A stretch of DNA of 64,000 nucleotides from Pilatotrama ljubarskyi (lineage: Eukaryota; Basidiomycota; Agaricomycetes; Polyporales; Polyporaceae): the NCBI GenBank assembly GCA_022385805.1, contig MU277673.1, positions 678,511 to 742,510 on the forward strand. The letters are read 5' to 3'. Of this stretch, positions 25,977 to 37,792 are shown piece after piece (position 1 is the stretch's first letter; the number at the start of each line of letters is the position of its first letter). A model generated the notes under the pieces. The model was not told the origin of the DNA, searched no databases, and saw nothing but the letters and a program-made list of their open reading frames with translations. A program made the translations under genes and the position numbers.

Positions 25977-28077
25977 TCAGTCCTGCATAGATCAGAAACC
26001 CATTCAGTATTATGCGCCGTCCCAAGAAAAGAGGTAGGGGTGACGTACCCAGAGTTTGATTAGTCCATCCCAGGATCCTGTAACAACCTTGGACTGGATC
26101 GCAGCCGGTCAGCAAAGAGCGCACAGACGGGATGATCCAATGAGTGACACACCGTTTCATGGGGTAGCCACTCGTGCGCGATGACCACCTTCGAGTGAGC
26201 CCTGAGCCGCGACTTGATGCGGCCGGTCTTCCACTCCCAAAATACTACGTTGCCTTCGCCATCGCCACTGCTGATCCACTTGCCGTCAGGGGAGAAGCCC
26301 ACCTGGCACGCGTAACCGGCGACGGAGTGGCCAGCGAAGCGCTTGTTGCGGGCCTGGCGGAAGTTGTCGGTGCTGTAGACCAGGATCTGATTATCCAAGC
26401 TCTGGGCGGCGAAGTACTTCTCTGTCCAGGGCGTCGGTTGTCAGCGCTAGCACTGCTAAGCATAGCGAGAGGGACTACTCACTGCTCGGGTGCAGAGTGA
26501 CAGCGGGCATCGAGTGCATGTGGGGCTCTGCGATGTACTTGATGACCACGGGGATGTCGAAGTCCCAGGCCCGTATGGTCTTGTCGTCGGAAGTTGTGAC
26601 AAACCGTCTGTTTTCGTCGACGAAGGTAATCGTGTTCACAGGCCCGAGATGCTGGTCGTATTCTTGCGTGATTTCTCCGGAGTTCATGTCATACTAACAT
26701 ACACCGTCAGAGGAGTGCGGTTGATGCCGGGCAGCGGAAACTCACTTGGATGATTTTCTTGTCCGACATACCCGCAAGGAAGATGTGCTGCTTGTCTTCG
26801 TCGGGATGGAATCGCACGACATACGGGATCTTGCCGTTGCTGAACCGTTTCAGACACTGACCGGTTTCTGTATCCCAAAGCTTCATCTGACGGTCATAGC
26901 CGCAGGACAAGAATTTGCGCCCGTCGTTGGAGAACGTGACGTCCTTGACGGCCTTCATATGTCCATGGAACGTACGCAGACAGTTGCCGTGAGTATAAAC
27001 ATCCCATAGCTACATAGCATTAGCATCACGATGCAAATGTCATCGAATTCGCCACACACACACCTTGATTTTCGTGTCCATCGACCCACTGAGAAGCAGA
27101 TGCCCGGTGTTGGGGAACAAACGAACCACAGAGACACCGCCTGTATGGCCTGTCCAGGTATGGATGCACACCTTCGGTATGAAGCATTCTTGTGATCCCG
27201 GCTCCAGCTGCAGCTGAGGAGCCTCGGATAATGGCGGGTGCATGTACGTCCGTCCTTGGTAGTCGTACATCGACTTGCCGTGGAAGACAGATGACTCGAG
27301 GCCGGGAGCACCACGTTTCGGCTTGGCCTTCTTCGGCTGAACCTCCTCCTCTGGCTCTTCTTCGGATTCCTCAACCTCTTCGGCGCCCTCAGGTAACGCA
27401 GATTCGGGTCTGTCACCGTCCCATGTCGCCCACGGCCCCTCGTACGCACCCTCGCCGTCAACGATTTCCAGGTCACCCTTCGGTTTCCGCTTTCGCTTCA
27501 GCTCATTCTTCTTTGCTTTCGGCGCCTTCAACATGCCAATGGTGGCGAAGCCATTCTCCTGCGCCTTTTCTACTGAACCAATGATCGCGGGGGCGTTGGG
27601 GTCTACGGAAGGGTTGGCTGAGTAACCGAGGATAGCATGCGTAAGATGCTGTTGTCGGAAGGCGTGTTCAGTCATGGATTGCTCCTCTACATGTCCGGAG
27701 AGCGCGTTCTGGTTGAGGAACCTGTTACGGTCGCCGAATGGGTTCTCCGGGCCCTGTATGGGGAGCATCATGTCCTGGTAGGGAATGTTGACATGGATTT
27801 GTGTGTCCGTCGGCCGCGTAACCAGCGTCGTTTGGTGCAAAGGATCCTGTACAGCATATAGTTTGAGGTAAGCATCCGTAAAGTGCGAGCGGTGGGTACT
27901 GACCTCCGAGAGCACATCGGGCGCTGATGTTGGTACGAGAGAGGTGGACGGTTGTGGCGCAGACTCTTCGACGCGAGGTTTCTTGGCCGCTGGGAGAGAC
28001 GAGAGACCGAATGCGTCGGCCGTGGGCGAGTGGGGACCTTCGTCTTCGCCGGATGAGTAGCCCTGGACGAGAGACAT
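25977..28077 (-). CDS. PRP17: Pre-mRNA splicing factor PRP17/CDC40, WD40 protein
   Basis: The ~345-codon first exon starts [15 protein letters not shown] and holds the PRP17-specific N-terminus ([46 protein letters not shown], Lys- and Glu-rich linker, [18 protein letters not shown]). WD40 repeats then follow across short exons: [115 protein letters not shown], and a final exon giving [16 protein letters not shown] and stop. PRP17 acts in the second catalytic step of splicing within the spliceosome. It shares a 182-base divergent promoter with the Myb factor gene. Confidence 0.95.
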
Positions 28078-28259
28078 GGCTGCACGAGCGAGAGCGGTAC
28101 GCTATTACGTAATCGACCACAGGCGGATTCGAGCATCATGGGCGCCTATGACGCTGTAGCATCTCGGATGCTCTTTCATCCAGCCCAAGCTCTACTCGAC
28201 CTGCACATAACGATTCGTACGGGCACTGTATATAACGAGGCCTCTGGAAGAGGGGGTCG

Positions 28260-30629
28260 ATGAGCGAAAGGGGTGTAGGCAAGCCATGGACGACATACGA
28301 AGATAACCTCCTCATCCAGGCCGTTGCCATCCATGGCGAGAACGATAACTGGAAGGCGGTCGCGCTTTCGGTTCCTGGCAGGACGAATAAAGCTTGCAGG
28401 AAGGTTGGTTCTAATTCAATTAATTTGAGGACTTGCACTCATCTTGTACCCCGTAGCGGTGGCTCCATTCACTGTCACCCAATGTCAAGAAGACAGCATG
28501 GACGCCGGAGGAGGACCAGCTGCTCCTTTCGCTATACGCTATTCACGGGACGAAATGGTCTGTCATAGCTCGCAACATACCTGGAAGGACAGACGACGCC
28601 TGTTCGAAGCGATATAGGGAGGCGTTGGATCCGTCTCTCAAGCGCGACGACTGGACGGCGGAGGAAGATGCCAAGCTCCTGGAGGCCTACTCTAGGCTCG
28701 GAGGCAAATGGGGCCTCATTGGCCAAGAACTAAGCCGTAGTGGACTTGGGTGTAGGAATAGGTCGGTTCTGGCGTTGCACAGGCTGAGGTGAACAGCCAC
28801 TCATTCACGCTGCAGATGGCGCATGCTTGAGCGCAAGAGGGTCGCAGCGACCCGAGATGGTCAAGCGCGCCCAGAGCAATCCCCTCTGTCTGCTCAGCCC
28901 GGCCAATGGACACCTAACCACGACCCTAATCAAGAGGCGCAAGCTTGGGATGGCCGCAGTCCACAATATGTCACGCCCTCGATGCTATTCAATAGCTCTC
29001 CTAACCATCCTCCTGAAATGCATACTGCCGCATATCTCCCGGAACAGATACTGTCCGGTGCCCATCTCGCTGGCGGAGCGACAGGCCCGCAGGAGCCTGG
29101 TCAGTTTCAGTACGGGTCATCCTCGCTGAGCGGCGCATCGTCCCATCCTGGATCGGCCGTACACTCGCCAAACCCTCACGCCTACTACGCGTCAGCCCAC
29201 GCTTTCTCACCTCACCATATACCTGAAGTGTCGGGCGCCGGGGCGCCGACTGCACTTCCTCAATCTGGTGGATATAGATCGGGCCAATATGGATTAGTGG
29301 CTGACCCTGGCGGTTCCGCCGCTCAGGCTTCCCTGGAAACATATCAAGAGGACGGCCATAGGCACGCTGGAGCCGCTCCGGCTACTCCGTGCGGTGGGGA
29401 TGTCTTTCCTTCTCGAATTCCCGGCGCCCCTGGCCCATTGGTGATATCGGATTCACCCGCCTCTCCCTCTCCCCGTGGTTCGCCATCTCCGCTCGAGACG
29501 CCTCCTGGCACGCCTCCTGCCCAACAGCCCAGCTTATCCAGCGATACCGTTCCCGTCGGTAGCGCAAACAAGCCAACCTCTTACTATCGGACCGAAGCAG
29601 AGAAGGCGCAACAGTCTTCGGTGCCGCGGAGGGCAAGCAACCCTCAGCGCCCAACTCGTCTTTCGTCACTACTCCCGGCCACTGCAGAGTAAGTCCTGCA
29701 TTCGCATGTCGTCGTGGGTTATCGTTACTTACTGGGTCCGCCTTTACGGCACGATTGACGTGCCAGCGCGAGCGTGCTGGCATATGCATGCGGGCATCGC
29801 GAATGTTGGCCCGCGGACGCCCCGAGCAGCAAGAGCGCCTTTGCCACGTCGAAAGAACTGTCAGACCATAGTAAGATCGTGCACGGCGGCGATCTCGGTG
29901 GCAACAAACCCTTCAGATGTGGTTTGACGGGCTGTGAGAAGAGCTGGAAGGTCTGGCCCCTCATCGTAACGCACGCGTCGTGTTGGCCGAAGTGTCTCAC
30001 CCGTCTTATCCTCGACAGAGCATTAATGGCCTGCAATATCATCTGCAAATGTAAGTTTTCCATGTCGTTATATCGTCTATAACTTGCTCGCCGGGCACCG
30101 GCTCACGACACCTTGCGTACCTTTCCACGTCGCCGACTGACCCTTCTCCTTCAGATCGAAGGTTCACTTTCAGTATGCTCTCGCCACTAGACGAGATACC
30201 CCAGTTACCGGTAGCACTGCGGTCCAGCCAGCAGAGTCCGGAACGGAAGGCCAAGATGTTCCAGAAACCCATGCCGCGGACGGCCCTCCCAACGCCACTA
30301 CCCAAGCAGGGCTGGCCCTGGTCGCGCCGGCAAGTGAGGTGCGCTTGGGGAGTACAAGTCCTCCGAAGCCAAGACGGAAGCTTCACCCATGCCCGCGTCC
30401 AGGCTGCGGCAAACAGTACAAGCAGCTGAGTGGGTTGCGCTACCACCTCTCCCATGTGCGTGCATTTCCACCAGCTTCGCCCCTGCCTCTAATTTCTATG
30501 CTATCAGTCTGGGGCCATGGAGATACTGACCGTGGGTTTCGTGTACAGGGCCACGTGGAGGAGCTACCGATGCAACTGGACGTCGTGCCGCCGACGCTTG
30601 CCCGCATGGTCGCGGAGAAGGGACGGTGA
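28260..30629 (+). CDS. Transcription factor with three Myb/SANT repeats and C2H2 zinc fingers
   Basis: Three Myb repeats: residues ~8-55 (KPWTTYEDNLLIQAVAIHG), ~60-106 (TAWTPEEDQLLLSLYAIHG, ending KRYREAL) and ~111-155 (DDWTAEEDAKLLEAYSRLGG, ending CRNRWRML). Introns at 28402-28456 and about 28762-28815 join them in frame. A long Pro/Ser/Gly-rich linker follows. The C-terminal part carries three C2H2 fingers of Sfp1-like type: CGHRECW..HSKIVH, FRCGLTGCEKSWKSINGLQY and HPCPRPGCGKQYKQLSGLRY, ending MVAEKGR. It is predicted to be a nuclear DNA-binding regulator; targets unknown. A TATATAA at 28229-28235 is only 25 bases before the start, so the leader must be very short or the TATA is not used. 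Confidence 0.85.
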
Positions 30630-31042
30630 CTCCTTAACAACTCGGGGACTTTCCACTACTCATGCGGCGAGTTCTTATGGCGACTGGTGATACGAGTGTT
30701 GTCACCGACATATGCAGTGGTCACCGGCAATCCGCATGTTGCTGCTCCTGGAGATTCTCTGACAGCTGTCGGGTTGCTGCCGATGTGAGATGCCGTACGC
30801 CGGGCGCTTTCAAGGCCGAACTTTATCCTGGACTAGTGGGTTTAAGGATGGTTCCTTGCTGCACCGTAAAGCTTGAGGCCGGCTTGTCCGACGGCTTTCA
30901 AGCCAGTAATCACGTTCGTCCTTTCGTATCAAGCACACTTATCACCTGGGGGTCGAGTGCAGGCGGATGCACACCTGGACAAGAGCGTCTTTGAACTGGG
31001 ATGAGATTAGCAGAATGTACACAAGCTCGTAACTACGTAGTA
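30630..31042. other. Convergent intergenic spacer
   Basis: About 410 bases between the Myb factor gene and the Ugo1-like gene, which converge. No gene seen. Confidence 0.5.
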
Positions 31043-32674
31043 TCATAGCTCTGCCCACCCTCCATCGCCTTCGTCCGGGCTCCCGACCAAAGCCAGGACA
31101 AAGACCAGCACGCTCGCACCGATGCGCATCCCCAGCCCACGATAGAGCTGCCCAATCCCACTATGTCTCAACCAACTGTCACTCTCCTCTTGCGCATCCT
31201 CTTGCGCCGCGCCCTCCCTCGCCTTGCCCCTCGCAGTCGAACTCCGCCTTCTCCGCCTCCGATGCGTCTTCAGCGGCAGATCCGAGCGCTCCTCCGTCAG
31301 AATGTGCCAGAACGCGTCGACCATGCCGTTGTACGGCGCCGGCCTGATTTCGACGCACGCCTTGAGCGGCCGCGCGCTCCCCCGCGTCTGCACCTGCAGG
31401 CGGCGCCGCACAGTCTCGAACGGCAACAGGACGAGCGAGCCGGCGACGCCCCCCAGGAGCTCCGCGATGTTCCACTGCACCGGGTGCGTCTCGGGCGAGA
31501 TTTGCGCGCCGAACCCGATGTTCGCTGCGACGAGCCCCGGCAGCGTGAGCGGGACGAGCGCGCGGAGCGTGCAGTCAAGGAGGGTCGGGATGAGCAGGTG
31601 CGGGTGCAGGTACACGCCGCGGATCCCGCCTTCGTGCGTGAGGATCTGCCGGAGCGCGTCGATCGGGCCGGAGTAGGTGCGGTGCCGCGGGACGGAGGAC
31701 TGCACGATTAGGCGCGTCCGGACGAGGTCCAGCGGGGAGAGGAGGAACCCGGTGAGCACTTGCGAGGCTACGGGGAGGAGCACGGACGACGTGCCCAGAC
31801 TCGGGCCAAACGGATTTGATAGGGAAGGTGAGAATGGGGAGAAGAGGGATTGTAACAGAGAGTAGACCACAGGTTGCAGAGCAGATGTGAGAGCGTTCTG
31901 GACCGCGGTTGTCAAGAGACCTACGTAGGTCAGCGAACTTGGTGTTTAGCACATGCGAGCAGGGTGCGTGCTGTAGGCGCACCTTTCCACAGCGCTAGCC
32001 ACCCCTCCGCTCTGAAGCCAGCCAGGCGTTTCATCATCCCCCACGTCCCGTCCGCACTCCCGACGGGAATGACATAGTCGGGCTGGGTGCCTTCGTCTAA
32101 GACGGATCGTCGGATGATGTACCCATGCTCGTCCGCTGGGCGAGGCGGCTTAGGGGGCCTGTCGGCCGTCGGGTCCGCAAAGTACGAGTCGTTCTCAAGC
32201 GACGAGTCGCTGAGCTACAACGATCCAGTCCAATGTCAATCTGAGGGATGTCGGTCTGAGAGAGCCGCGAGATGCACGTACCTCCGCATCGTCCTCTGCG
32301 ACTTCCGCGGGACCCCCTTCGACCAGCACGTCACCGGTATCTCTCGGCACCCACTGCACCTGGAGGAGCGTCTTCCCCACCTCCCAGGGCTGTGCGATCG
32401 CGTTCGTGGCATACTGCAGAAGCGCTGCGGCGAGGAGCTCCTTGGCGAGCGACGCGATGTCCAAGCCGGAGTCGTCTCCCGAGAGCGTCGAGGAGAGGTC
32501 GAAGAGCGGGTTCGGGGCTGTCCTCGTGGACCATGAGTTAGATGCAGAAGGCCCGGAAATGGGTGGGTTTGCGGCGGAGGAGTTGTCCTGGGCGAGGGCG
32601 GGCGGAACGAACGACCAGGCGTTGGAGGGCGGGGCGTAGAGATCGCGCAGCGAGGCGGGCGCAGGCGCAGCCAT
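31043..32674 (-). CDS. Ugo1-like mitochondrial fusion and transport carrier protein
   Basis: Starts MAAPAPASLRDLYAPPSNAW. The conserved fungal block LLAAALLQYATNAIAQPWEV, GKTLLQVQWVPRD follows, then a linker with SYFADPTADRPPKPPRPADE and GYIIRRSVLDEGTQPDYVIPVG. The last large exon carries degenerate mitochondrial-carrier repeats: VASQVLTGFLLSPLDLVRTR, RQILTHEGGIRGVYLHPHLL and GGVAGSLVLLPFETVRRRLQ. Ugo1-type proteins are outer-mitochondrial-membrane members of the carrier fold that link the fusion GTPases Fzo1 and Mgm1. The layout (unusual N-terminal part plus carrier-like C-terminus) fits Ugo1 better than a metabolite carrier; an ordinary carrier remains possible. Confidence 0.8.
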
Positions 32675-32944
32675 AACTACTGGGTCACCGACTCAGACAG
32701 AGATTGTTTCAGCGAGTATGGGCTCGAGGCTCAGAGGAGGTGGGATGAAGACATGACAGACCAAGTCCCGAGTCCGGATGCGGCGATGCGGATGCGGTCA
32801 AGTGCACGCGTCCGCACGGCGACGTCGTTGTTTGGCTCTGTTGACGCGTCGGTGTCCCAGTATGCGCGGATCCTTCGCAACCTGGTACTGTAATTCCATA
32901 CGCAATCCAATGCAAATGTCCGACTATAGTACAGTAAAGCGAGC

Positions 32945-35900
32945 TCAGCGATCACATTCGTTCCTCCTCCTCAACACCTGCTGCACCTCTTCCCTGGGAA
33001 GCTCACACAGACCCACGCTCTCCAGCATGACCTCCTCCCACGCCGTATCCGACATCGTCCCAAACGTCGCCTCGACGACCCCCGTCCATTCCTCACCCTC
33101 TCCGGCGAGCAACCGCGCCGCCTGCAAATACGTGCGCCACGGCGCCTCCACACGCGCCCGCTCGTCTTTGAGCGCCGTTCGCGCAGTCTCGACCCACAGC
33201 TCGGCCTCCGCAAGAACGGCCTTGCCTTCGCGCACGGATACGCGCGAGCGGCCGCGGAAGAGCACCTGTCGCTGGAGGAGGTGCGTCGCGAGCCGAGAAG
33301 CGATGCGTCGGTAGAGGGAGGTCGAGGTCGCGCGCGGGAGGGTACCTCGGAGGAAGGTGAGGTGAGAGGAGAAGAGCGCGAGTGGTCCGAGAAGGCTTTG
33401 TGCCAAGGCAATATCGTCGGCTGGGTCTCCGCCCGAGGCAGGAGTAGCATGCCTGAATGAACAGTGAGGACCGGGATCACCAGCACGGCAGATTCTGGGC
33501 ACTTACGTAGAGGCGCCTTGCAGGTGAGGCTTGAGACCAGTCTCCACCTCCGCGGTCACGCACTGCACGATCATCTCCTCCGCCCGGCCCACCAGCGCAT
33601 GGTAATGCCGCACGAGCTCCTCGAAGATCGTGCCCTCGGGCGGCTCATCCTCGTTCTCGCGCGGATTGGGCAGAGACGACACACTCTCGGCCTTCGTGCG
33701 CAGGCTCGCGCGATGGTTGATCTCCGCCCACAGCTCCAGGAAGAACTGTCCCTACATGTCAGCACTGCTACGGTATCGTGGGTGATCTCACTCACCAGAT
33801 CCTCTCCCCACGTCTCCATCGCACCCGCGACGTACTTCGCGCTCACCAGCGCCTTGCACAACCTCTGCACGCCCTCCACGCCCGCCGTCAGCCTCCTCGA
33901 GTCCCCGCCCCTCCCATCTCCCGCGCCCGCGCCGAGCGCCCCAGGGACGGCACGCATGAGCGTTGAAGAGAGCGTCTCGAACGCGTCGAGCGACGCCGAG
34001 ATGCGGGCGTGGTACGACTCGAGGAGGGGTAGCTGCACGACGATGAGGAAGCGCGTGCGTTGGGCGTATTGTGGGAGGGGGGAGTAGCGGTCTGCAAAGC
34101 CGGTCAGTCTGGACATGGGGTTGAGAGGGTTAGCAGGCGTACCGGTGACTTGCTCGACGAGTGCTTTGACGCGCCGAGCTGAGTTCGTCGGTCGGAGCTC
34201 GCGCTCAGCGATGCGCATATCGCTTTCCACGTCCTCTTCCTCGTCCGCGATGAGCCACGCGTCTGGCGCACTGATGATATCCAGATACTGGTCCATCGCG
34301 ACTGCACCACCCATAACCCCGTCAGTCCTGCTGCCTGACATCTGCAAAGTGAAAACTCACATTTGCGCTCCCCCTCCACCCACGCCTCAAACCACTCCTT
34401 CCTTCCCAATATTACGTCGCTGATGCCTTCCCAGCGCGCCTCCGTATCGTCCACCGGCGCCGCCGTGGTACCGGGCAAATCGAAGCCCTCGTCCTTGAGC
34501 GCGGTTTCGAACGCGAGAGCCTGGTATATCGTGTGTGCGAGGATGGGCGGATGGGCGAGCAGCGCAGGGATCGTTCTGCGCAGCTTGCGCTCGAGCATCG
34601 GGAGGAGCTGGAGGGTGAACTCGCGCTACAGAGGAACCTCATCAGTACACTTCGGTATAGGCGGTAGGTAGGGAAGCCGAGTGCCCTACCCATGCATTGA
34701 TGGTGCGGTACTCGGTAGGTGCGAGGAGGCTCTGCACGATGGACTCCATGAAGGGTCTGTGCTCATGCGCTTCGTTGACGACGTGCGTGAAATACCACTC
34801 AGGCTACATGCTCTTGGCTCGTTACCAGTGATTACAGTAGTGATATGGAGACATACCTTGTCGAGCCTGTTCGTCTGCCGTGTGCCTTCGAAATGATACT
34901 TGAACCTCAGTGCGATAGGCTGCACGAGCGCCTGGATGGCATACAGGCCCTCCTTCTTGAGCTTGGAAGGGACACGGATCTTCTCGCCACTGTCATACCA
35001 CCGCCGTTGAGCAGTGCGAAGCTGGGAAAGGGAACATATGCATACATGGTCTGCAATTCCAGCAAGTCTACAAACGCCTTCTCGAACGCTTTCCTATCCT
35101 CTGGTGTTGCCGCAGCGTAGTCGACCTTCAGCGGCCACTTCAGCTTCTCCGCGGCCTCCTGGAGCCGCCTGCAACGCGTGATGTCAGCTTTGCACAAGAT
35201 TGATCCGACATGCACGCTCACGTTGAGAGCACGCCCTTGATGTCCCGCCACGTCTGCTCGACGATACCTTCCAGGAAGCCGACGATGTGTAGGTCCGGCT
35301 GGCTAGCGACAGCCCCCACCTTCTCACACGCAGCAGCTACGGAGGACACGAACGCTTGGAGGCTCTCGTACTCTGAGACGACTACGGACGACGCGCTGCG
35401 TACTTGCTCGACCGCGGCCTCACTGTGGGACGCGAGTGCTGTCAGTATCATCACGAACACGAATGCACAGCATGCACACGCACCTGAGCTTCAACGCACG
35501 CTCGACCACCTGCACATACCCTTTCACGCTTTCCAGCTCCTTCAGGCTCCGATGCAGCGCCTCGAGGTCCTCGAGCAACGTCGGCGCGCCCTCCGGGCCT
35601 CCGAGTGAGGACACGAGCTGCCCCGAGAGGTAGCTCAGCTCGTCCGCGAGGGAATGCCGGAGAAGCGAGAGCTCTTGCGCGGTACGGAGGTGCTCGGAGG
35701 CTTTGGTGCGCGTGGCGGCTATGGCTGCGTCGACGGCGGATTGGGAGTGCGCGAGCTGAGCTGAGGCGGTGGATGGTCGGGGCTGTGCTTCTGTCGAGTG
35801 CATTGGCTGGCGTACCTTGGCATCTAGCTCCTCCATTCGGTTGCGGGCTTGTTCAACGAGCTCGTCTAGGTCGGGGCCGTTCTCGAGGTCATCGAGGGAC

Positions 35901-35992
35901 TTGTAGGTAGCATTGAGGTCGGCGAATGCGCGCGCGTCGGCATCTTGGATGCTCGGGGGCTGGAGGAGGGTACGGATTTGGACAGAGGTCAT
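32945..35992 (-). CDS. RINT-1/TIP20 family vesicle tethering protein
   Basis: Begins MTSVQIRTLLQPPSIQDADA (an in-frame Met at 36097 exists but precedes no conserved sequence). The N-terminal part is coiled coil (LNATYKSLDDLENGPDLDEL). The RINT1/TIP20 homology region follows: ALVQPIALRFKYHFEGTRQT, NRLDKPEWYFTHVVNEAHEH, the LERKLRRTIPALLAHPPILA region, an EGISDVILGRKEWFEAWVEG segment, DQYLDIISAPDAWLI and PLPQYAQRTRFLIVVQLPLL. It ends in an alpha-helical part. Members are subunits of the Dsl1/NRZ complex that tethers Golgi-derived COPI vesicles at the ER. About ten introns are needed, all with good splice signals. Confidence 0.88.
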
Positions 35993-36168
35993 GATAGCAT
36001 ACAGGGCCCAGACGTGTACAGACAGCAGAGTCTGGCTGCTCAGGCAGAGGAGAAAGTGGAGGTGAGGTGATGGACGTGAAGCGGTGACGTTGTTCAAGCG
36101 CGCGTCTCAGCCTGCAGGTGTCTCTATGTGCTGCTCTATGTGATTATTATACAAAGCCCTGTACAGCT

Positions 36169-37300
36169 CTACAGCTTGCCGTCCGCCTTCTGTCTCTCCA
36201 CCCACCGCACGACCTCCTCCCAGTTCTTCACCCGCGTCAGCGGCGCCCCCGCGGGCACCTCCAGCTTGTCCTCCTTCCAGAACTCGCGCCCGCCCTCGCG
36301 CTTCAGCCGCTCCTCGAAGCTCACCTCCTTCTTGATGTCGTCGTAGTGCGCCGCGTGCTGGTTCCACGCGTAGTCCCCGAACAGCAGCACCGGCACCGGC
36401 GGGTCCGCGCACGCGCACTTGAGCGCGTTCTCCGCCGAGTCGTCGATGATGAACTTGGCTCCGAGCTTCCGGCATACCTGAGGGTATCGTCGTTTTGGTG
36501 AGCATGCTTTCCTACCAGCGCGCGTCGAGATAGGCATAGGAGAGGGTACGTACGTCCGCCTTGGAGAGCTTCGTCACCAGCTCCTTCTCGTCCGTGAGCG
36601 TCTCCTGCGACTGCCCCGTGCAGATCATCGTGTCAAACAGCCCCGGGAAGTGCTTCTCCAGCCACGCCAGGCTCCGGTCCAGCTCGCGCGGCTGCCGCGC
36701 CGTCACCACCACCAGCCGGAAGCCCATCTCCTTCAGCTTCTTCAGCCCTTCGAGCGCGCCCGGGACGGGGTCCGCCTTGTCGAGGTAGTCGGACTTCCAG
36801 ATCTTCTCGACCTTCTCGACCGTCTCGTCCGGGGTGCCCCAGTACGGGTTCTGTTACGCGCGAGATCAGAGACCGGAGCCCTTGGCTGCAACTTCGACGG
36901 ATCTGACCATCCAGTAGTAATAGTCTACGCACGACCGTGGTCAGCGATGCGCACGCCAGGATCGACCGCGGCCCACTCACAGTAGAAATCGTCCAGCGTC
37001 ATGTTCGTCCCGTACGTATCGTTATACCCTACCGCGATCTCCCATCAGCCTCTCCGCGCACCCTCACATCCTCATTCAAGTTCATTTGACCGAGCACGTA
37101 CATTTCGCGACCGCCTGGTTCGTCTCCGAGAGCACGTCGTCCATGTCGACCGCAATCACCGGCCGGTCCAGATCGTGCACAAAATCCTCGAGGATCGAGC
37201 CGGGCGGTGCGGCCGTCCTGGGCGTAGCGTGCCCCGAGGGCGTGACGTGCTCTTCGGGCTTGTACGTGCCGCCGCCTGCTGCGCCTTCGGTGGATGCCAT
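36169..37300 (-). CDS. HAD-superfamily phosphatase-like protein
   Basis: Starts MASTEGAAGGGTYKPEEHV. The HAD catalytic motif I is VIAVDMDDVLSETNQAVAKW (DxD), motif II is RLVVVTARQ, and the motif IV region is KFIIDDSAENALK. Exons joined through YNDTYGTNMTLDDF and KNPYWGTPDETVEKVEKIWK; the C-terminus is VKNWEEVVRWVERQKADGKL. The two acidic residues of motif I and the IIDDS block are present, so it should be catalytically competent. The motif set resembles 5'-nucleotidase (NT5C)-like HAD proteins, but the substrate cannot be decided from the sequence. Confidence 0.82.
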
Positions 37301-37792
37301 CGTGTCTGGTCTCTGTAATCTCCTAAGAGCGTCGAGAGAGTGGTTGGGGTACGAGCCTAGCCAGGAAGGCAAGACGAGCAAGCCGCTACTGTATTTATTG
37401 CGCAGACGCGATGAGCGTGGAACAGGCACAGACTGCAGTAGAGCAGCGATGTATGAGCCGCGATCGGTGCTGATTTTATTTTGGATCTGACTCCGACGCG
37501 ATAACCTGCAGAAACGCGCGCACGTGCGCCGTGTCGCCGTCATCGACGCGTCGCGTCGCGTCTCGCCTCCGTTGCGCCGGCTGCTACTCTCTCTAAGTCC
37601 TGGCTTTGTATGGATTCGCGAGGCGTTTACGAGGCAGTGGGTTACAGGGTGTTAGAGTACGAATTGCTCAGGGAAGGAGGATCGCGACTATTCTCAGACG
37701 CAGTCTGTATAAGTAGTAAGAGCGGGGGACATGAGTCGGAAACCCCCGGGCGCTGCCACCTCCGCCGCCACGCGACGTTGGAGGACTCGGCT

